Shown here: positions 20,551 through 31,459 of the stretch, one piece after another | How positions within the stretch are numbered: the stretch's first letter is position 1 | How the letters are laid out: every line of letters begins with the position of its first letter | Source: Diplonema papillatum | Lineage: Eukaryota; Euglenozoa; Diplonemea; Diplonemida; Diplonemidae | Direction: 5' to 3' | Length of the DNA: 64,000 nt | NCBI GenBank assembly: GCA_030068145.1 | Contig: JAPJBO010000089.1 | Span: 124,001-188,000 of the forward strand | Made by a program: the position numbers and the translations under genes | Notes under the pieces: model-generated | The model's database searches: none | The model's input: only the letters and a program-made list of their open reading frames with translations | Told to the model about the DNA's origin: nothing

Positions 20551-22100
20551 CCTGCCCTGGACAGAACGTCTTTTTTGTTGTTGCGTCGGGGGTGGGGGGA
20601 GAGAGGAGGTGGAAGAAGTCCGAGTACGGGAGTGTGCGTGTGTGGTGTTATTATTCGTTCTCTCGCCCTGTGCAGTGGTGGGTACAGTGTGTGGTCCTTA
20701 TTAAATTTGAGATGGATTGTGTCTGCGCTCTCTCTCCCTGAAGGTTGCCGCCCGAGGGAACCGGCTGTGAGCCAAAACTCGGCGCCGGTCTCTCCGGACT
20801 GCACCAGGAGAGAACTTCGCGGCGGATCACAAAGCACCCGCCCTGCACGAGGCACGCGCCCAAGACCCGTGCACGGCTACCGTAGCACCCTCCATGTTTG
20901 CACCTTCCTCGGATGCTACGGTCGGGAAGGGGCTTCAAAGTACGTTGGGAAAACACGTTCCCCCTCCCCGCGTTCTGCGTGTTGGGTTACCCACACGGGT
21001 TCCTGCCGCAGCAGCCGCAGATACGTCCTTCGCCCTTGGCTCACTTTCGGGAGGTGTCGCTGCTCACCTACCAGTGTGTTCCTGGTTGTTGCCTTAGCAG
21101 TGGTGGGTACAGTGTGTGTGTGTGTGTGTGCCAAAATGTCCGCAGTTGGGTGGCTTATTCAGCTTCTTTGAACGACTGCCGCCAAGTGGTGCATGCTGCC
21201 CGGAGGAAGCGGAACCCGTTTCAGTCGATGGCAGAGTCTTCTGCTCGTGCTGTACGCGCTGAACTGTTGTAAGCAAGGCTAGATGCCACCCAAATCTAAC
21301 ACACGTGACCTCTGTGATCTTCTGTTGTCTTGCTTGTGTCCTGTCCACGTTTCTCGCCTCGAAGGCCGACGTACAAGGATCCGCAACGAAGTTGCTATGT
21401 TTCCCGTCTTCCACAGCGTCCCGTTCAAGTACGCAAACTAAACTCACCTAGAAAGAGAATACAACACCCTGGGGTTCCCGCGTGATCACTCACCGCAGTC
21501 CTGGTCAGGCCTGTTGGCTCTTAACTTCCCTAATTCGGGCCGCTACACTGCCACCAGTTTTCAGTCCGGGGTGTCGGGGTACGCACGTGTTTACGCGTGC
21601 ATGATGCTCGTTCCGCGTGGAGGAAGGGGAGAGTAAAACGAAAACGCCACCACTTTAGTAAGTGGAAGTCAAAAGAGATGTACGAAACGGCTGACGAACA
21701 AACGTATCCGGAAAGGTGGTGGTGGGGGACTTCCCCCGTGTCTGCTGTGTGTCCACCTCTGCAACGTACGCTGCGAACGAGGGCATCTCTACACGGAGAA
21801 CTCCAGCAACTTTTGCTCGAGTGAAACCAGACACCAAACGGCCGGCTGCTCGGCAGCACTTCGGGTGCTGCGACAAAGGAAGCTAGCTCTCGCCACCCTC
21901 ACTCCGTCCGCTGCGAAGAGTTTTCCACAGCCCATCGCAAATGGCGTGCAAATTATGTTGGCGCAGGGTCCCACTCCAAAGAACATTTCGGGTCTCTGAG
22001 GTCGCGTCGGAACCCAACAGCTAGCTTGGCATCGTGCGACGTGTCCGTCCCTTTGAGAGACTAAAGCGCGTTTAAACACAGTGGTGTATTCGTAGAAGAG
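20551..22100. other. No gene recognised
   Basis: Leader and upstream region of the CAP-Gly gene. GTGGTGGGTACAGTGTGTG occurs twice (about 20673 and 21101), the second running into a (TG)n microsatellite near 21112-21132. No supported exon. Confidence 0.5.
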
Positions 22101-22117
22101 GCGGCCCGTAGGTTGGA

Positions 22118-22340
22118 TCGCGTTGGGGAAGCGCTGGTTATTGGTTGCTCCACGGGCGTTCTGGGATGCACCAGGATATTCGTGGAAGTCTTCGAAGAAA
22201 CACCACCTTGCGTAGAACAAAGACGAGGCTTAAGCATTGACAACAAACACACAAACCCCCTGAATTGTTCCATCACCCGCTTCGACCAGACGTGGCCAGC
22301 TGGTTTTTGGTTGCTCCACGGGCGTTCTGGGATGCGCCCG
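22118..22340 (+). repeat. 166-bp satellite, about 1.3 units, opposite orientation to the main array
   Basis: Reverse complement of the unit arrayed at 24142-25597 (GTCTTCGAAGAAACACC, CCAGCTGGTTTTTGG, GGGCGTTCTGGGATGC). It abuts the right half of the RNase H element at 22340/22341. The first part is a slightly diverged unit. Confidence 0.8.
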
Positions 22341-23345
22341 CAGGCGCAGAACCTGTTGGCGAAGCTGCACGACCGACGGACGACGATCGAGCCGGTGCAC
22401 ATTCCTCGCGAGCTCAACAAGGATGCGGACGAACTGTCCAACCGCGCCATGGACACCGCACAGCGACAGGCGGCACAGGCCTACAGCGACTCGGCGACCG
22501 CGAAAGGGTGGGCGATGAGGACCGCGCTGAGCAGGTTGGGCAAGATTGCGTGCGTGAAAGCCGTCCACCCGGCCCTCGAGATGCGCGTCAACCACCTCAC
22601 CAGCCTCGGGGGACCCATCCTCCAGGGCCTCAACAAACGGCCGCAGATCAACAACCGGGAGGCCTTCGAAGCGGTGATGCGGGCGTTCGAAGTCGCCGCC
22701 GTACGGCACGTGCCCAAAAAGATGGCGAACAAAGGACGGGGCGACCAGGGCGGCCACTGGGAGAAGGCGGGTGTCCTGACCGGCAGCTTCCGACCCCAGG
22801 CCCACTACCCACGGGGGTGGCAACACAGCGGCGAGAAGTGGAAGGCACGGGCAAGACACGACCGGGCGACGCACCGCCGCGCACGCGGCGGCGGCAGCCG
22901 CCACCTTTGGGACGTCCTAGCGAACGCCGAGAAGAAGAAAGCCGACGCGCAACGGGCGGGGTGCAGACCGGGATCGTCAACCAACCGCCCGACAGCGGCT
23001 GCAGTGGCAGCAACAGCGGCAGCGACATCGACAGCGGCGACGTCGCGAGGACGCACGGAAGGACCCGCGGCACAGCACCAGTCCATTCCCCAAGCGGGGG
23101 GGGATGGCCGTGGAACCCTCCCCCGGGATGACGAAGGCCGGGGAGAGCCGGGAGCAGTGAAGTAACGAAGCCCGCGAACGGTGGGTGGTGACCCCTCCGA
23201 ACAGTCTCCCTGGCCCTGGCCCACGCCTGATGCCGCAACCCCTTAACCCGGGCGGCGGAGCTTCGGCATGAGCCAGGAACCTCAAGGGGAGCAGCGCGAG
23301 AGGCATCATCCACGCTTCAAAGGCCCACACTAATGCAACAAATTT
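22341..23345 (+). mobile_element. LINE-like RNase H element, right half
   Basis: Nearly identical to 57912-58905. It codes for the end of an RNase H domain (VHIPRELNKDADELSNRAMD) and a basic C-terminal extension, then a 3' region ending at ACTAATGCAACAAATTTAC. It starts exactly where satellite sequence replaces the left half. The PRELNKDADELSN pattern resembles the archaeal-type RNase H found in some plant and protist LINEs. Confidence 0.6.
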
Positions 23346-24141
23346 ACTACTTGCGTGCCTCGGGAAGTTGAATGCCGGAATGCGCTCTACCCGTCCCGCC
23401 GAAGGATCCCGCCCAAACCCGACCGCCGACAGGGCGTTCCTTTGCTGTAGTCCACCTCCAGCTGCGAACTTAAACACACTGGCACACACACACGCACATA
23501 CGCATAGATTCACACTACCATGCTGTGGGCAGTACTTTTCAGCCTCGCGATTCGCTGTTCGATAAGTGATAGGCGTCACGCCGAGTAACGGGGTGAACCC
23601 AGCGGAAAAAGGCTTGCTGAGAAGGGGCAGTAGTTCGCAGCATCGCAATGCTGCCCTGCATGGCGGAAGGAAGCGGAAACGGACCGTCTCCATAGCTCCG
23701 CACTTCCAGGTGTACCCTGCAGCAGCCGTCTTCTCAACAGAAACGCCGCTTCCTTAGAAGTATGGAACGGAAACGGAACCCGTTTCCGTTTACTTGCCAT
23801 CTAGCCCCGGGGGGTGGAATGCTTCTCATGAGGGGGGGCCGAACGTGAAAAGGTCGAAACTCACGATTGAAGAAAAGAAGAAAAGAGAAAAAGGCCGCTC
23901 CCGGTCCAGGAACGTGACGGACGAGCTTGTGTTCAGCGCAAGCGCCAAGCCCCAAAAGTGCGCCACGCCTTGATGCTTTAGTTTGGGAATCGGTAGCTGG
24001 CTCTGCAGTACCGCCGAACACGTGAAGATTGGCTCCCGTGTAGTACTCCCTGCTACCCAACTACCCGACTCTTCCCCCGTCTTCAAGTTGACATTTTTTT
24101 CTCGTGAAAAAAAACACAGCACGAGTTCTAGACCGCTTCCG
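23346..24141. other. No gene; flank of the rearranged element with a strong hairpin
   Basis: AACGGAAACGG (23766-23776) and CCGTTTCCGTT (23780-23790) form a perfect 11-bp hairpin with a 3-base loop. There is a short CA-rich run near 23480. No coding signal. Confidence 0.55.
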
Positions 24142-25597
24142 AGGCTGGCCACGTCTGGTCGAAGCGGGTGGTGGAACAATTCAGGGGGTTTGTGTGTTTG
24201 TTGTCAATGCTTGAGCCTCGTCTTTGTTCTACGCAAGGTGGTGTTTCTTCGAAGACTTCCACGAATACGCGGGCGCATCCCAGAACGCCCGTGGAGCAAC
24301 CAAAAACCAGCTGGCCACGTCTGGTCGAAGCGGGTGATGGAACAATTCAGGGGGTTTGTGTGTTTGTTGTCAATGCTTGAGCCTCGTCTTTGTTCTACGC
24401 AAGGTGGTGTTTCTTCGAAGACTTCCACGAATACGCGGGCGCATCCCAGAACGCCCGTGGAGCAACCAAAAACCAGCTGGCCACGTCTGGTCGAAGCGGG
24501 TGATGGAACAATTCAGGGGGTTTGTGTGTTTGTTGTCAATGCTTGAGCCTCGTCTTTGTTCTACGCAAGGTGGTGTTTCTTCGAAGACTTCCACGAATAC
24601 GCGGGCGCATCCCAGAACGCCCGTGGAGCAACCAAAAACCAGCTGGCCACGTCTGGTCGAAGCGGGTGATGGAACAATTCAGGGGGTTTGTGTGTTTGTT
24701 GTCAATGCTTGAGCCTCGTCTTTGTTCTACGCAAGGTGGTGTTTCTTCGAAGACTTCCACGAATACGCGGGCGCATCCCAGAACGCCCGTGGAGCAACCA
24801 AAAACCAGCTGGCCACGTCTGGTCGAAGCGGGTGATGGAACAATTCAGGGGGTTTGTGTGTTTGTTGTCAATGCTTGAGCCTCGTCTTTGTTCTACGCAA
24901 GGTGGTGTTTCTTCGAAGACTTCCACGAATACGCGGGCGCATCCCAGAACGCCCGTGGAGCAACCAAAAACCAGCTGGCCACGTCTGGTCGAAGCGGGTG
25001 ATGGAACAATTCAGGGGGTTTGTGTGTTTGTTGTCAATGCTTGAGCCTCGTCTTTGTTCTACGCAAGGTGGTGTTTCTTCGAAGACTTCCACGAATACGC
25101 GGGCGCATCCCAGAACGCCCGTGGAGCAACCAAAAACCAGCTGGCCACGTCTGGTCGAAGCGGGTGATGGAACAATTCAGGGGGTTTGTGTGTTTGTTGT
25201 CAATGCTTGAGCCTCGTCTTTGTTCTACGCAAGGTGGTGTTTCTTCGAAGACTTCCACGAATACGCGGGCGCATCCCAGAACGCCCGTGGAGCAACCAAA
25301 AACCAGCTGGCCACGTCTGGTCGAAGCGGGTGATGGAACAATTCAGGGGGTTTGTGTGTTTGTTGTCAATGCTTGAGCCTCGTCTTTGTTCTACGCAAGG
25401 TGGTGTTTCTTCGAAGACTTCCACGAATACGCGGGCGCATCCCAGAACGCCCGTGGAGCAACCAAAAACCAGCTGGCCACGTCTGGTCGAAGCGGGTGAT
25501 GGAACAATTCAGGGGGTTTGTGTGTTTGTTGTCAATGCTTGAGCCTCGTCTTTGTTCTACGCAAGGTGGTGTTTCTTCGAAGACTTCCACGAATACG
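24142..25597 (-). repeat. 166-bp satellite array, about nine units
   Basis: Head-to-tail units of exactly 166 bp, practically identical except for the outermost one. Unit junctions contain CGGGCG and CGCCCG arms around CATCCCAGAA, plus outer CCACG/CGTGG pairing, so each junction can fold into a hairpin. There is no variable spacer, so it is not a CRISPR array. The array ends exactly inside the RNase H coding region of the adjoining element. Confidence 0.9.
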
Positions 25598-26290
25598 GTC
25601 GTAGTATCGCCGGAGTGTTTCGTTGCACCTCTTCGTGCCCTTTATCTGACCAATGACCAGTTCGCTGTCGCCCTTGACGACGATGGTGCGGGGTGTCGGC
25701 AGCACGGGGTCCCGCAGCAACCTCGCCAACACGCTGACGAACCCGACGTATTCCGCCACGTTGTTCGTCGCTCTCCCGGCGATGGGCTTCTCAACTTCCC
25801 ACTGCTTGACGCCTTTGTCGTAGAAGACCGCCCCGGCTCCCGCGACCGCGTCGTTGGTCCCGTTCCCCCGACTGCCGCCGTCGAAGAACGCCGCCGTCTC
25901 CTCTCCCGGCAGCGTGTCCGCCACGGTCCACCGCTCCTTCGGCTGCCGCTGCGCGATGTTCTCCTGCCTCCGCTGTGTGCCGGCCGGCGTGAGGGTCAGG
26001 CCGCCGTGCAGCTCAAAATCGACAGCGAGCTCGAAATACGAGATGAAGGCCTCCTTGCCGGATTCGGACCACCGCTTCGTCGAGCACCATTCTGCCAGCG
26101 CCAGGAGCATCTCGTGGGTGCCCTTCCATGCGTTGCGGTCCGGCCGCGCACCGTCGACGTTGATGGTCTGGCTGGCCGTCGGCCGTTGCGGCTCCCATCC
26201 CCACGGATATGTCGACACCTTGAGCTCCTTGCGCCAAATTTGTTGCATTAGTGTGATTGTCAGGCCTGCGACTACCCTGAGCAACGCACT
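25598..26290 (-). mobile_element. LINE-like RNase H element, left half
   Basis: The minus-strand ORF reads a LINE-type C-terminal region (WCSTKRWSESGKEAFISYFE) and then an RNase H domain start (FFDGGSRGNGTND, GRATNNVAEYVGF, VVKGDSELVIGQIKG). It stops at the junction with the satellite. Its outer end carries CAGGGTAGTCG and ACTAATGCAACAAAT, as at 57.57 kb. Orientation is opposite to the right half at 22.3 kb. Confidence 0.6.
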
Positions 26291-26324
26291 ATTGAGCACG
26301 CAAGTAGAAGGCGACGCTGACAGC

Positions 26325-26880
26325 GACTCACCTGACGATGCGGCAGGCACACACGTGGTCTTTGCAGCCTGTACAATTCTTGCAGTGCCTTACAGTGCTT
26401 GACTGCATGTCACCTGCACTTTTGATGTATCGATGTACAATTCGTCCTACACGGGCGGCATCTTCGACGCACAAACCAAGCTGGGTAACTCGTTGGTGCG
26501 GTGTTGGATATACGTCTTGTTTGCCTTCGTCGTGCAGCGTGTCCCGACTTTCACTGGAAAACACCTGGACCGGGCCATGCGTCTGCCAGGATACCAAGCC
26601 GTGCCTAGAGGTGGGTCATGTTTTCCAAGAAGACGGCGGTGATACCCAAGCTGTGGAATATGCCCCCTACAAACTGCATCGTGCTCGCAGCGCAGTGGTG
26701 AAGTGAGTTGTCGCTGGAGTCGGCCCACACGTGGTCCTTGCAGTCAGTCACGATGTACCCGACTTTGCCGAGGGAAATGCCGAGAGGGTACAGGCTGATG
26801 AGAGACGCAACCTGTGTGTGAGTCTGAAAATGGTTCCACGTGTCAGCTACTTTGAAGAATGCTGCTGCACATTCCACGTC
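26325..26880 (-). other. Possible spliced gene remnant
   Basis: Two minus-strand reading frames (26605-26877, containing ISLGKVGYIVTDCKDHVWAD; 26328-26597, ending CKDHVCACRIVR) look protein-like. The second ends at a textbook 5' splice site (CAG then GTGAGT). The RNase H element would lie in the following intron. Family unknown and no complete model. Confidence 0.2.
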
Positions 26881-27226
26881 TTAGCTGTTCTAAAGCCTGA
26901 TGTTGCGTTTTCTACGTTTGAAGAACTATCCTTAAGAACGGTGATGCACGTCAAGAGCTTCACTTGTTAGCTAAAAAAAGTTTTTCTTTAAAGAGTGCGG
27001 TGTAGGCAGTAGCGCAGCGTCGAAGAACGCTGTGCCACGTTCTTCTGCTCAGTTCAAAGTTTGAGTGAAAACGCCGCTGTAGCAGTAGCGTACCAGTGCT
27101 AAGCTCTTATACGCCAGTAAACTTCGCTTATCAATTGAGAAACCAGCAGACCTGAATGGAAGCGAACAAGATTGGCAACGCGTCATCAGCGACAATAGTG
27201 TAGGACATTAAAAGCAGGCTGTGTGT

Positions 27227-27244
27227 GGGGGGGGGGGGGGGGGG
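27227..27244. repeat. G18 homopolymer
   Basis: Eighteen consecutive G after GTGTGT. It lies in a gene-free stretch (26881-27300) with no other recognised content. Confidence 0.9.
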
Positions 27245-27300
27245 ATGTAAGAAGGTGCTTGGGAAGACTTGTGTGCCCACCGCATGTTTTAACTTCCACT

Positions 27301-27717
27301 CTAAAAGGGTTTAGATGTGAACGGTTCCGGTCGAATCCAAGAGGCATACCACATGCCGGACATGGCGAGAGTCACGACGTCGGGGATGGCTAACAACTGG
27401 ATACCCCCTTCGTGGTCGGTGGCGACACCAAAACCAATGAGGTAGATTGCGTAGGAAATTGCAGCCAAAGAGCACACGTACTTTCTTTTGTTCCGCTTGG
27501 AGCAGCACCGTTGGTCCCCATGGTCTATGAACATGCCGCCTTCAGCACGGTCCCCCTGCAAATTGGTAGACCCGCTCAAACCGCTGGCGGGTTTCCTGTC
27601 TTTCTTTCTAGATCTCCACTTTGTTCTTCCCCAGTTTTCACGGAGGGGGCGAGGTGTCCATCCTGTTTTAGTATGCGCGGGTATCGGAGGTATCTCAAGG
27701 GCTAAGTGGTGACGCAC
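27301..27717 (-). CDS. Small hypothetical membrane protein
   Basis: 138 codons. A basic N-terminal half (RKKDRKP) is followed by two hydrophobic segments, SLAAISYAIYLIGFGVA and LAIPDVVTLAMSGMWYASW, separated by a short acidic loop. It reads as a plausible two-span membrane protein or the last exon of one. A protein-like minus-strand stretch at 27805-28020 could be an upstream exon. No family recognised. Confidence 0.35.
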   Translation of the reverse strand: MRHHLALEIPPIPAHTKTGWTPRPLRENWGRTKWRSRKKDRKPASGLSGSTNLQGDRAEGGMFIDHGDQRCCSKRNKRKYVCSLAAISYAIYLIGFGVATDHEGGIQLLAIPDVVTLAMSGMWYASWIRPEPFTSKPF

Positions 27718-29668
27718 AAAGTGATAGCTGGACTGGGGTCCTCAGATTCCGGAAGCACCATTTCGTGTTCTTGTTCTCTTGGCGAATCCAACCGATACAA
27801 TGGACTATCTGCTGGAGGCTACCACCCCGACACATTGAACAGGGTTGCTACAATAGAGCTTTCTTTCTTCCGTTCCCGCTACGCGCTGTGCTCCTCCGAA
27901 CAAACACACACCTTCATTGAGAAAGGTGAACTGCACGACGGCTATTACAGAGTTGAAGGAGAGGTGGACGGAGGGTGCCTGAAAGGCCCTTTCGAACATC
28001 TCGTACGAGCGGAAGGGCACGACAGCTTATTTTCAGTGTTTGGATGAATCTTTGCTGGTATCTACTTCTAGCAGGCTTCAGCTCTTGGAGCTTCCCCGGG
28101 GGCGTTTCCCTGTGAGTGCATAACGTTTGGCTCCTGAGCCGTACAGCAAACTATGGACTCCTTATTTTGCGCAGGTCCAGGAGCTCCTCGAACGCTTCGT
28201 CAGCAACGAAGAGAGGCTGGGGGCAGCGCCGAGCAGACAAACGGAAAAAGAGAGTGCGCGGTCTGTTGGAGACAAGCGGAAGAAGTTCTTGTATCGACCG
28301 TCGTGGTGCATCAACTCCCTCAGTGAAGCTGTGAAGAGTGGAACGTATCTTCCCCAATTATTTGCGTTGCGAAGTTTCCTGAACAGCTTGTCGGGCACAT
28401 GGGAAGAATGACTGAGTCATCAGGCTCGAATGGGGGATAGAGGCGCAGTGGGGCCTCACGACGCGAGCTAGGAAAACGGCGCGCAGTACGCCGGACGGGA
28501 AGGGAAGAGACTTCCTCCATTTCCTCCCTCGAGAAATCCGCGAGCGCTGTTGTTTGGTGCCCGCCGCCCAGCACCGCCACTCAAGCAAACACGCACACGA
28601 AGCTAGCGTCGGGCAGCAGATCTCTGCTGATCAAACAGTTTGACCTCGGTCTCATCATCGTCGACTCTTCCAACATCATCCAGTAACACTAGCCCTAGTG
28701 CTTTGCCTGCAGAGCACCTGCACTTTTTACTGCACTCCAGCCGCGCCATTGGCCTTCCCTTCTCCATGCTGCTTCGTCGCGTTGATTGCCGCGATGTGCG
28801 GGCGATCGTTCTTCGACTTGCCACGAGTCTAAACGGTGAAAGCTCCCCAGCGGACGCGTTGCGAATAAGCCGACAGTGGACACAATGCAACATGTATGGT
28901 CGAAGCTGTTTTTGCATGTGGTACTCACTTGCGTGCAAATGACCCCCCACACACTCACGCAACAAGAACCCGGTAAGCTGTCTTTTTCCTGTGAATACAC
29001 TGTCTCTTCCAAGGAAGCCCTGTGATTGCTCGGATCAAAGCTGCCACTGACGAGCTTGCTCGGACGTCCAGGATTGCCGAAACGGTTCCGAACAAAAGTT
29101 TGCCAACCTCACTCCCCTCGTTCCCTCCTGGGTTTCCCCCCTGGAAGTCCGAGGGCCCGTGCGGATTCTCCTTGCGGATCGCGTGTCTGCAGCATGACGA
29201 GGATCTAAACTCCGACTCTCTCGGGACCATCGCTGCGCAGTGCCCAACTGCTACATCGACAGCAGAGGGGGGCTTTGCCGTGTTGCAGCATCGGCTTTGC
29301 GTCATCTACTAAGAGTCAAATTGCGAGGAACCAAAACTCTTCCTGAAGCCCCCCATTGGCTCCAGATCCCGCGGACAACCCTAACCCCGAGAAGGTCTTT
29401 CTCAGCACCTTCATCCACCCGGCATTAAGCGGTCTACACAAAACAGATCTTCAGTGGCTCGCTTTGCCGTTACCGTTGAACCCACGCTGGAGCTATCAAA
29501 ATCATTGTTGCAGCGGCTGGTTTGCCACGGCAGAGCATATTCTACTGCGCGTCGTCTCGTTCCGGTTTATCACCGGGAGAGAGAGAGAGATAGAGACGGG
29601 CAACGAGTGTCTGTAAATTCTCCCGTTGACTTGGCTAGCCGGAGGCCTGAAGGGTCTTTGTTGTCGAG
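27718..29668. other. No gene assigned
   Basis: At 28127-28411 a plus-strand ORF (QELLERFVSNEERLG) follows a possible acceptor, but the opposite strand is open too, so the coding strand is unclear. At 28603-28965 a minus-strand frame ends with an acidic GRVDDDETEVKLFDQQ. A GA microsatellite lies near 29577. Nothing here is named with confidence. Confidence 0.4.
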
Positions 29669-30649
29669 TCAGCAGCCCGTCATTGAAGGGTCTGCGGACA
29701 GCTCACTAACGGATCGGTTCGCGGCCCCAGTGCCGTCGCCGCCTCGCATGTCGAACAGCCACGTCGGAGCTATCCAGTCCGTGTTGAACAGCGAGTTCTC
29801 CGCCATGTTGATGGGCTCCGCCGCGATGTTGCCCAGGTTGGCGGCGCCTTTCTGCCTCCAGTCCTCCGACGGCGGCACCGAAAACGGGTCTTCCGAGTCG
29901 TAAAGCAGGCCGCTTTTTTGCTTGAGAATCCCGCACGCTGCAACAGACAACTGCTGCCTCGGCTTCCCGCTGGACGTCCCAAGCTCCTCCATCCGACACA
30001 CGACATCCCAGCCCGACACGACCTGGCCGAAGACGCTGTTCCGGCCGTTCAAGTGGGGAATCGCCCGCAGCGACACGAAGAACTGCGACTTGTTGGTGTT
30101 CCGCCCGTGGTTCACTGTGCACAGGCAGCCGGGGCCGACGATCCGGCCGCCTTTCCCCCGGAAGCAGTCGAGGATGATTTTCCCCGTGTAGGACTCGCCG
30201 CCCTTCCCGTTGTACAGCTGGTTGTCGCCCCCCTGGATGATGTACCCCGGCTCGACGCTGTGGAACATCGTGTTTTTGTACGTCAGTTGCTTCGCGTCCC
30301 CGTGCTTCCGGTTCTTGGTGGGGTGCTTCGTCCGCACCGGCAGCCCGTACATGTACCCGAGGCTCAGGGCCTTGAAGTTGGCGGCGAGGGAGGGGGAGTC
30401 GTCGTCGAACACTTCGAACTCGACCCGCCCCAGCAGCTCCCCGTCCGCGGCCACGTCGAAGAACACGCGGCTGTTGTCCGGGTTCACCGGGTAAGGCGGC
30501 TGGTACGCGGCCTCGTGCGCGGCGGCGGCGGCCGTCCGCCCCCCGAAGCTCGGCAGCTCGAAGCAGCCGGCCGCCACCCACGCGCCTTTGCACCCGACGG
30601 CCAGACCCGCCGCAGCCACGAGCATGCGTCTTCCATGAAGACTGCTCAT
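29669..30649 (-). CDS. Cyclophilin-type peptidyl-prolyl isomerase-like protein with N-terminal hydrophobic segment
   Basis: 326 residues. Residues 9-29 are hydrophobic (signal peptide or anchor), so it is probably secretory or membrane-bound. The cyclophilin fold spans about 60-245: YIIQGGD (136-142), NKSQFFVSL (186-194) and HLNGRNSVFGQVV (199-211) match the family. The catalytic Arg motif FHRV is FHSV here (129-132), and the cyclosporin-contacting Trp region is HLNGRN. Isomerase activity may therefore be weak or lost. A Lys-rich insertion (KHPTKNRKHGDAK) sits before the FHS motif. The C-terminal 80 residues are extra to the fold. A truncated copy of its own 5' part lies just upstream. Confidence 0.8.
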   Translation of the reverse strand: MSSLHGRRMLVAAAGLAVGCKGAWVAAGCFELPSFGGRTAAAAAHEAAYQPPYPVNPDNSRVFFDVAADGELLGRVEFEVFDDDSPSLAANFKALSLGYMYGLPVRTKHPTKNRKHGDAKQLTYKNTMFHSVEPGYIIQGGDNQLYNGKGGESYTGKIILDCFRGKGGRIVGPGCLCTVNHGRNTNKSQFFVSLRAIPHLNGRNSVFGQVVSGWDVVCRMEELGTSSGKPRQQLSVAACGILKQKSGLLYDSEDPFSVPPSEDWRQKGAANLGNIAAEPINMAENSLFNTDWIAPTWLFDMRGGDGTGAANRSVSELSADPSMTGC

Positions 30650-30891
30650 GCCGTCGGTCTTTCTGCGCCCTCCCCCCTTTTTTCTTTCGTGGCCTGCTGG
30701 CTGCTTCTTTGCGGTTTTCCGAGTCTGGAAGTTAGGTAAATTTGAAAGTTAGCGCTCTGTTTTCTGAGTCTAGAGGTTAGGTAAACTTGAAATTCTCAAA
30801 TTTAGCTCTCTAGCAAGCCATCCCGCTTTTCTGGGGCAGGCCATAAGGTATCGCTAGAGACATTTTCTGTACCGTTTTTTTGGGGGGTACC

Positions 30892-31345
30892 GAGGCTCAG
30901 GGCCTTGAAGTTGGCGGCGAGGGAGGGGGAGTCGTCGTCGAACACTTCGAACTCGACCCGCCCCAGCAGCTCCCCGTCCGCGGCCACGTCGAAGAACACG
31001 CGGCTGTTGTCCGGGTTCACCGGGTAAGGCGGCTGGTACGCGGCCTCGTGCGCGGCGGCGGCGGCCGTCCGCCCCCCAAGCTCGGCAGCTCGAAGCAGCC
31101 GGCCGCCACCCACGCGCCTTTGCACCCGACGGCCAGACCCGCCGCAGCCACGAGCATGCGTCTTCCATGAAGACTGCTCATGCCGTCGGTCTTTCTGCCC
31201 CCTCCCCCCTTTTTTCTATGGTGGCCTGCTGGCTTCTTAGCGGTTTTCCGAGAAGTTAGGTAAACTTCAAATTAAGCTCTCGAGCGAGCTATAGGCCACA
31301 AGGTATCTCTATCCAGGACATTTTCTGTACTTTTTTTGGGGTACT
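30892..31345 (-). pseudogene. Truncated tandem copy of the cyclophilin 5' part and leader
   Basis: About 30892-31170 repeats the first roughly 95 codons of the gene almost identically, with a small change in the Phe-Gly-Gly region. About 31170-31345 repeats the gene's leader (GCCGTCGGTCTTTCTGC, ACATTTTCTGTAC). The copy stops abruptly at its inner end, at the LSLG codons. It cannot make an isomerase domain. Confidence 0.8.
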
Positions 31346-31386
31346 TTTGACAACGGACTTCGGCGAGTTATTCCTGCGCGGCCGGA

Positions 31387-31459
31387 AGTAGTGTGGCGCA
31401 GTCGGCAGTGCGCGACGTTCCTGACCAAGGGTCACGGATTCGGATCCCGCCGGTGGCTT
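31387..31459 (+). tRNA. tRNA-like, degenerate (Arg-CCT-like loop); possibly the head of a SINE
   Basis: TGGCGCAGTCGG is a perfect A box and the D stem pairs fully (GCGC with GTGC, one wobble). The loop TTCCTGA sits where an anticodon loop should be, giving CCT. The T arm (CGGATTCGGATCCCG) keeps only three pairs and the B box is imperfect. The acceptor and anticodon stems pair poorly. A T7 run directly follows, as for a pol III terminator. It is more likely a tRNA-derived repeat or pseudo-tRNA than a working tRNA. Confidence 0.35.

Noticed and set aside
22230-23693. Long minus-strand ORFs opposite the RNase H element
   Set aside because: GC-rich shadow frames; the plus strand carries the recognisable RNase H motifs. 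The same applies at 57.9-58.9 kb.
24142-25597. CRISPR-like regular repeat
   Set aside because: Units are contiguous with no variable spacers, and the genome is eukaryotic; it is a satellite. The 74- and 118-codon ORFs in it are products of the repeat.
24142-25597. Hammerhead ribozyme in the 166-bp unit
   Set aside because: Neither strand has the CTGATGA plus GAAA core, so the unit is not a retrozyme-type repeat by this test.
25598-26290. Host RNase HI gene
   Set aside because: It is embedded in a repeated element with shared borders and a LINE-like upstream region, so it is a transposon part rather than a cellular RNase H.
28127-28411. Plus-strand exon of about 90 codons
   Set aside because: Two minus-strand frames are equally open and no partner exon was found, so strand and reality are undecided.
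31319-31345. TTTTCTGTACTTTTTTTGG, faintly like the 3' part of a spliced-leader sequence as I remember it
   Set aside because: The match is short, the donor and upstream part are absent, and the same word is part of the duplicated cyclophilin leader.
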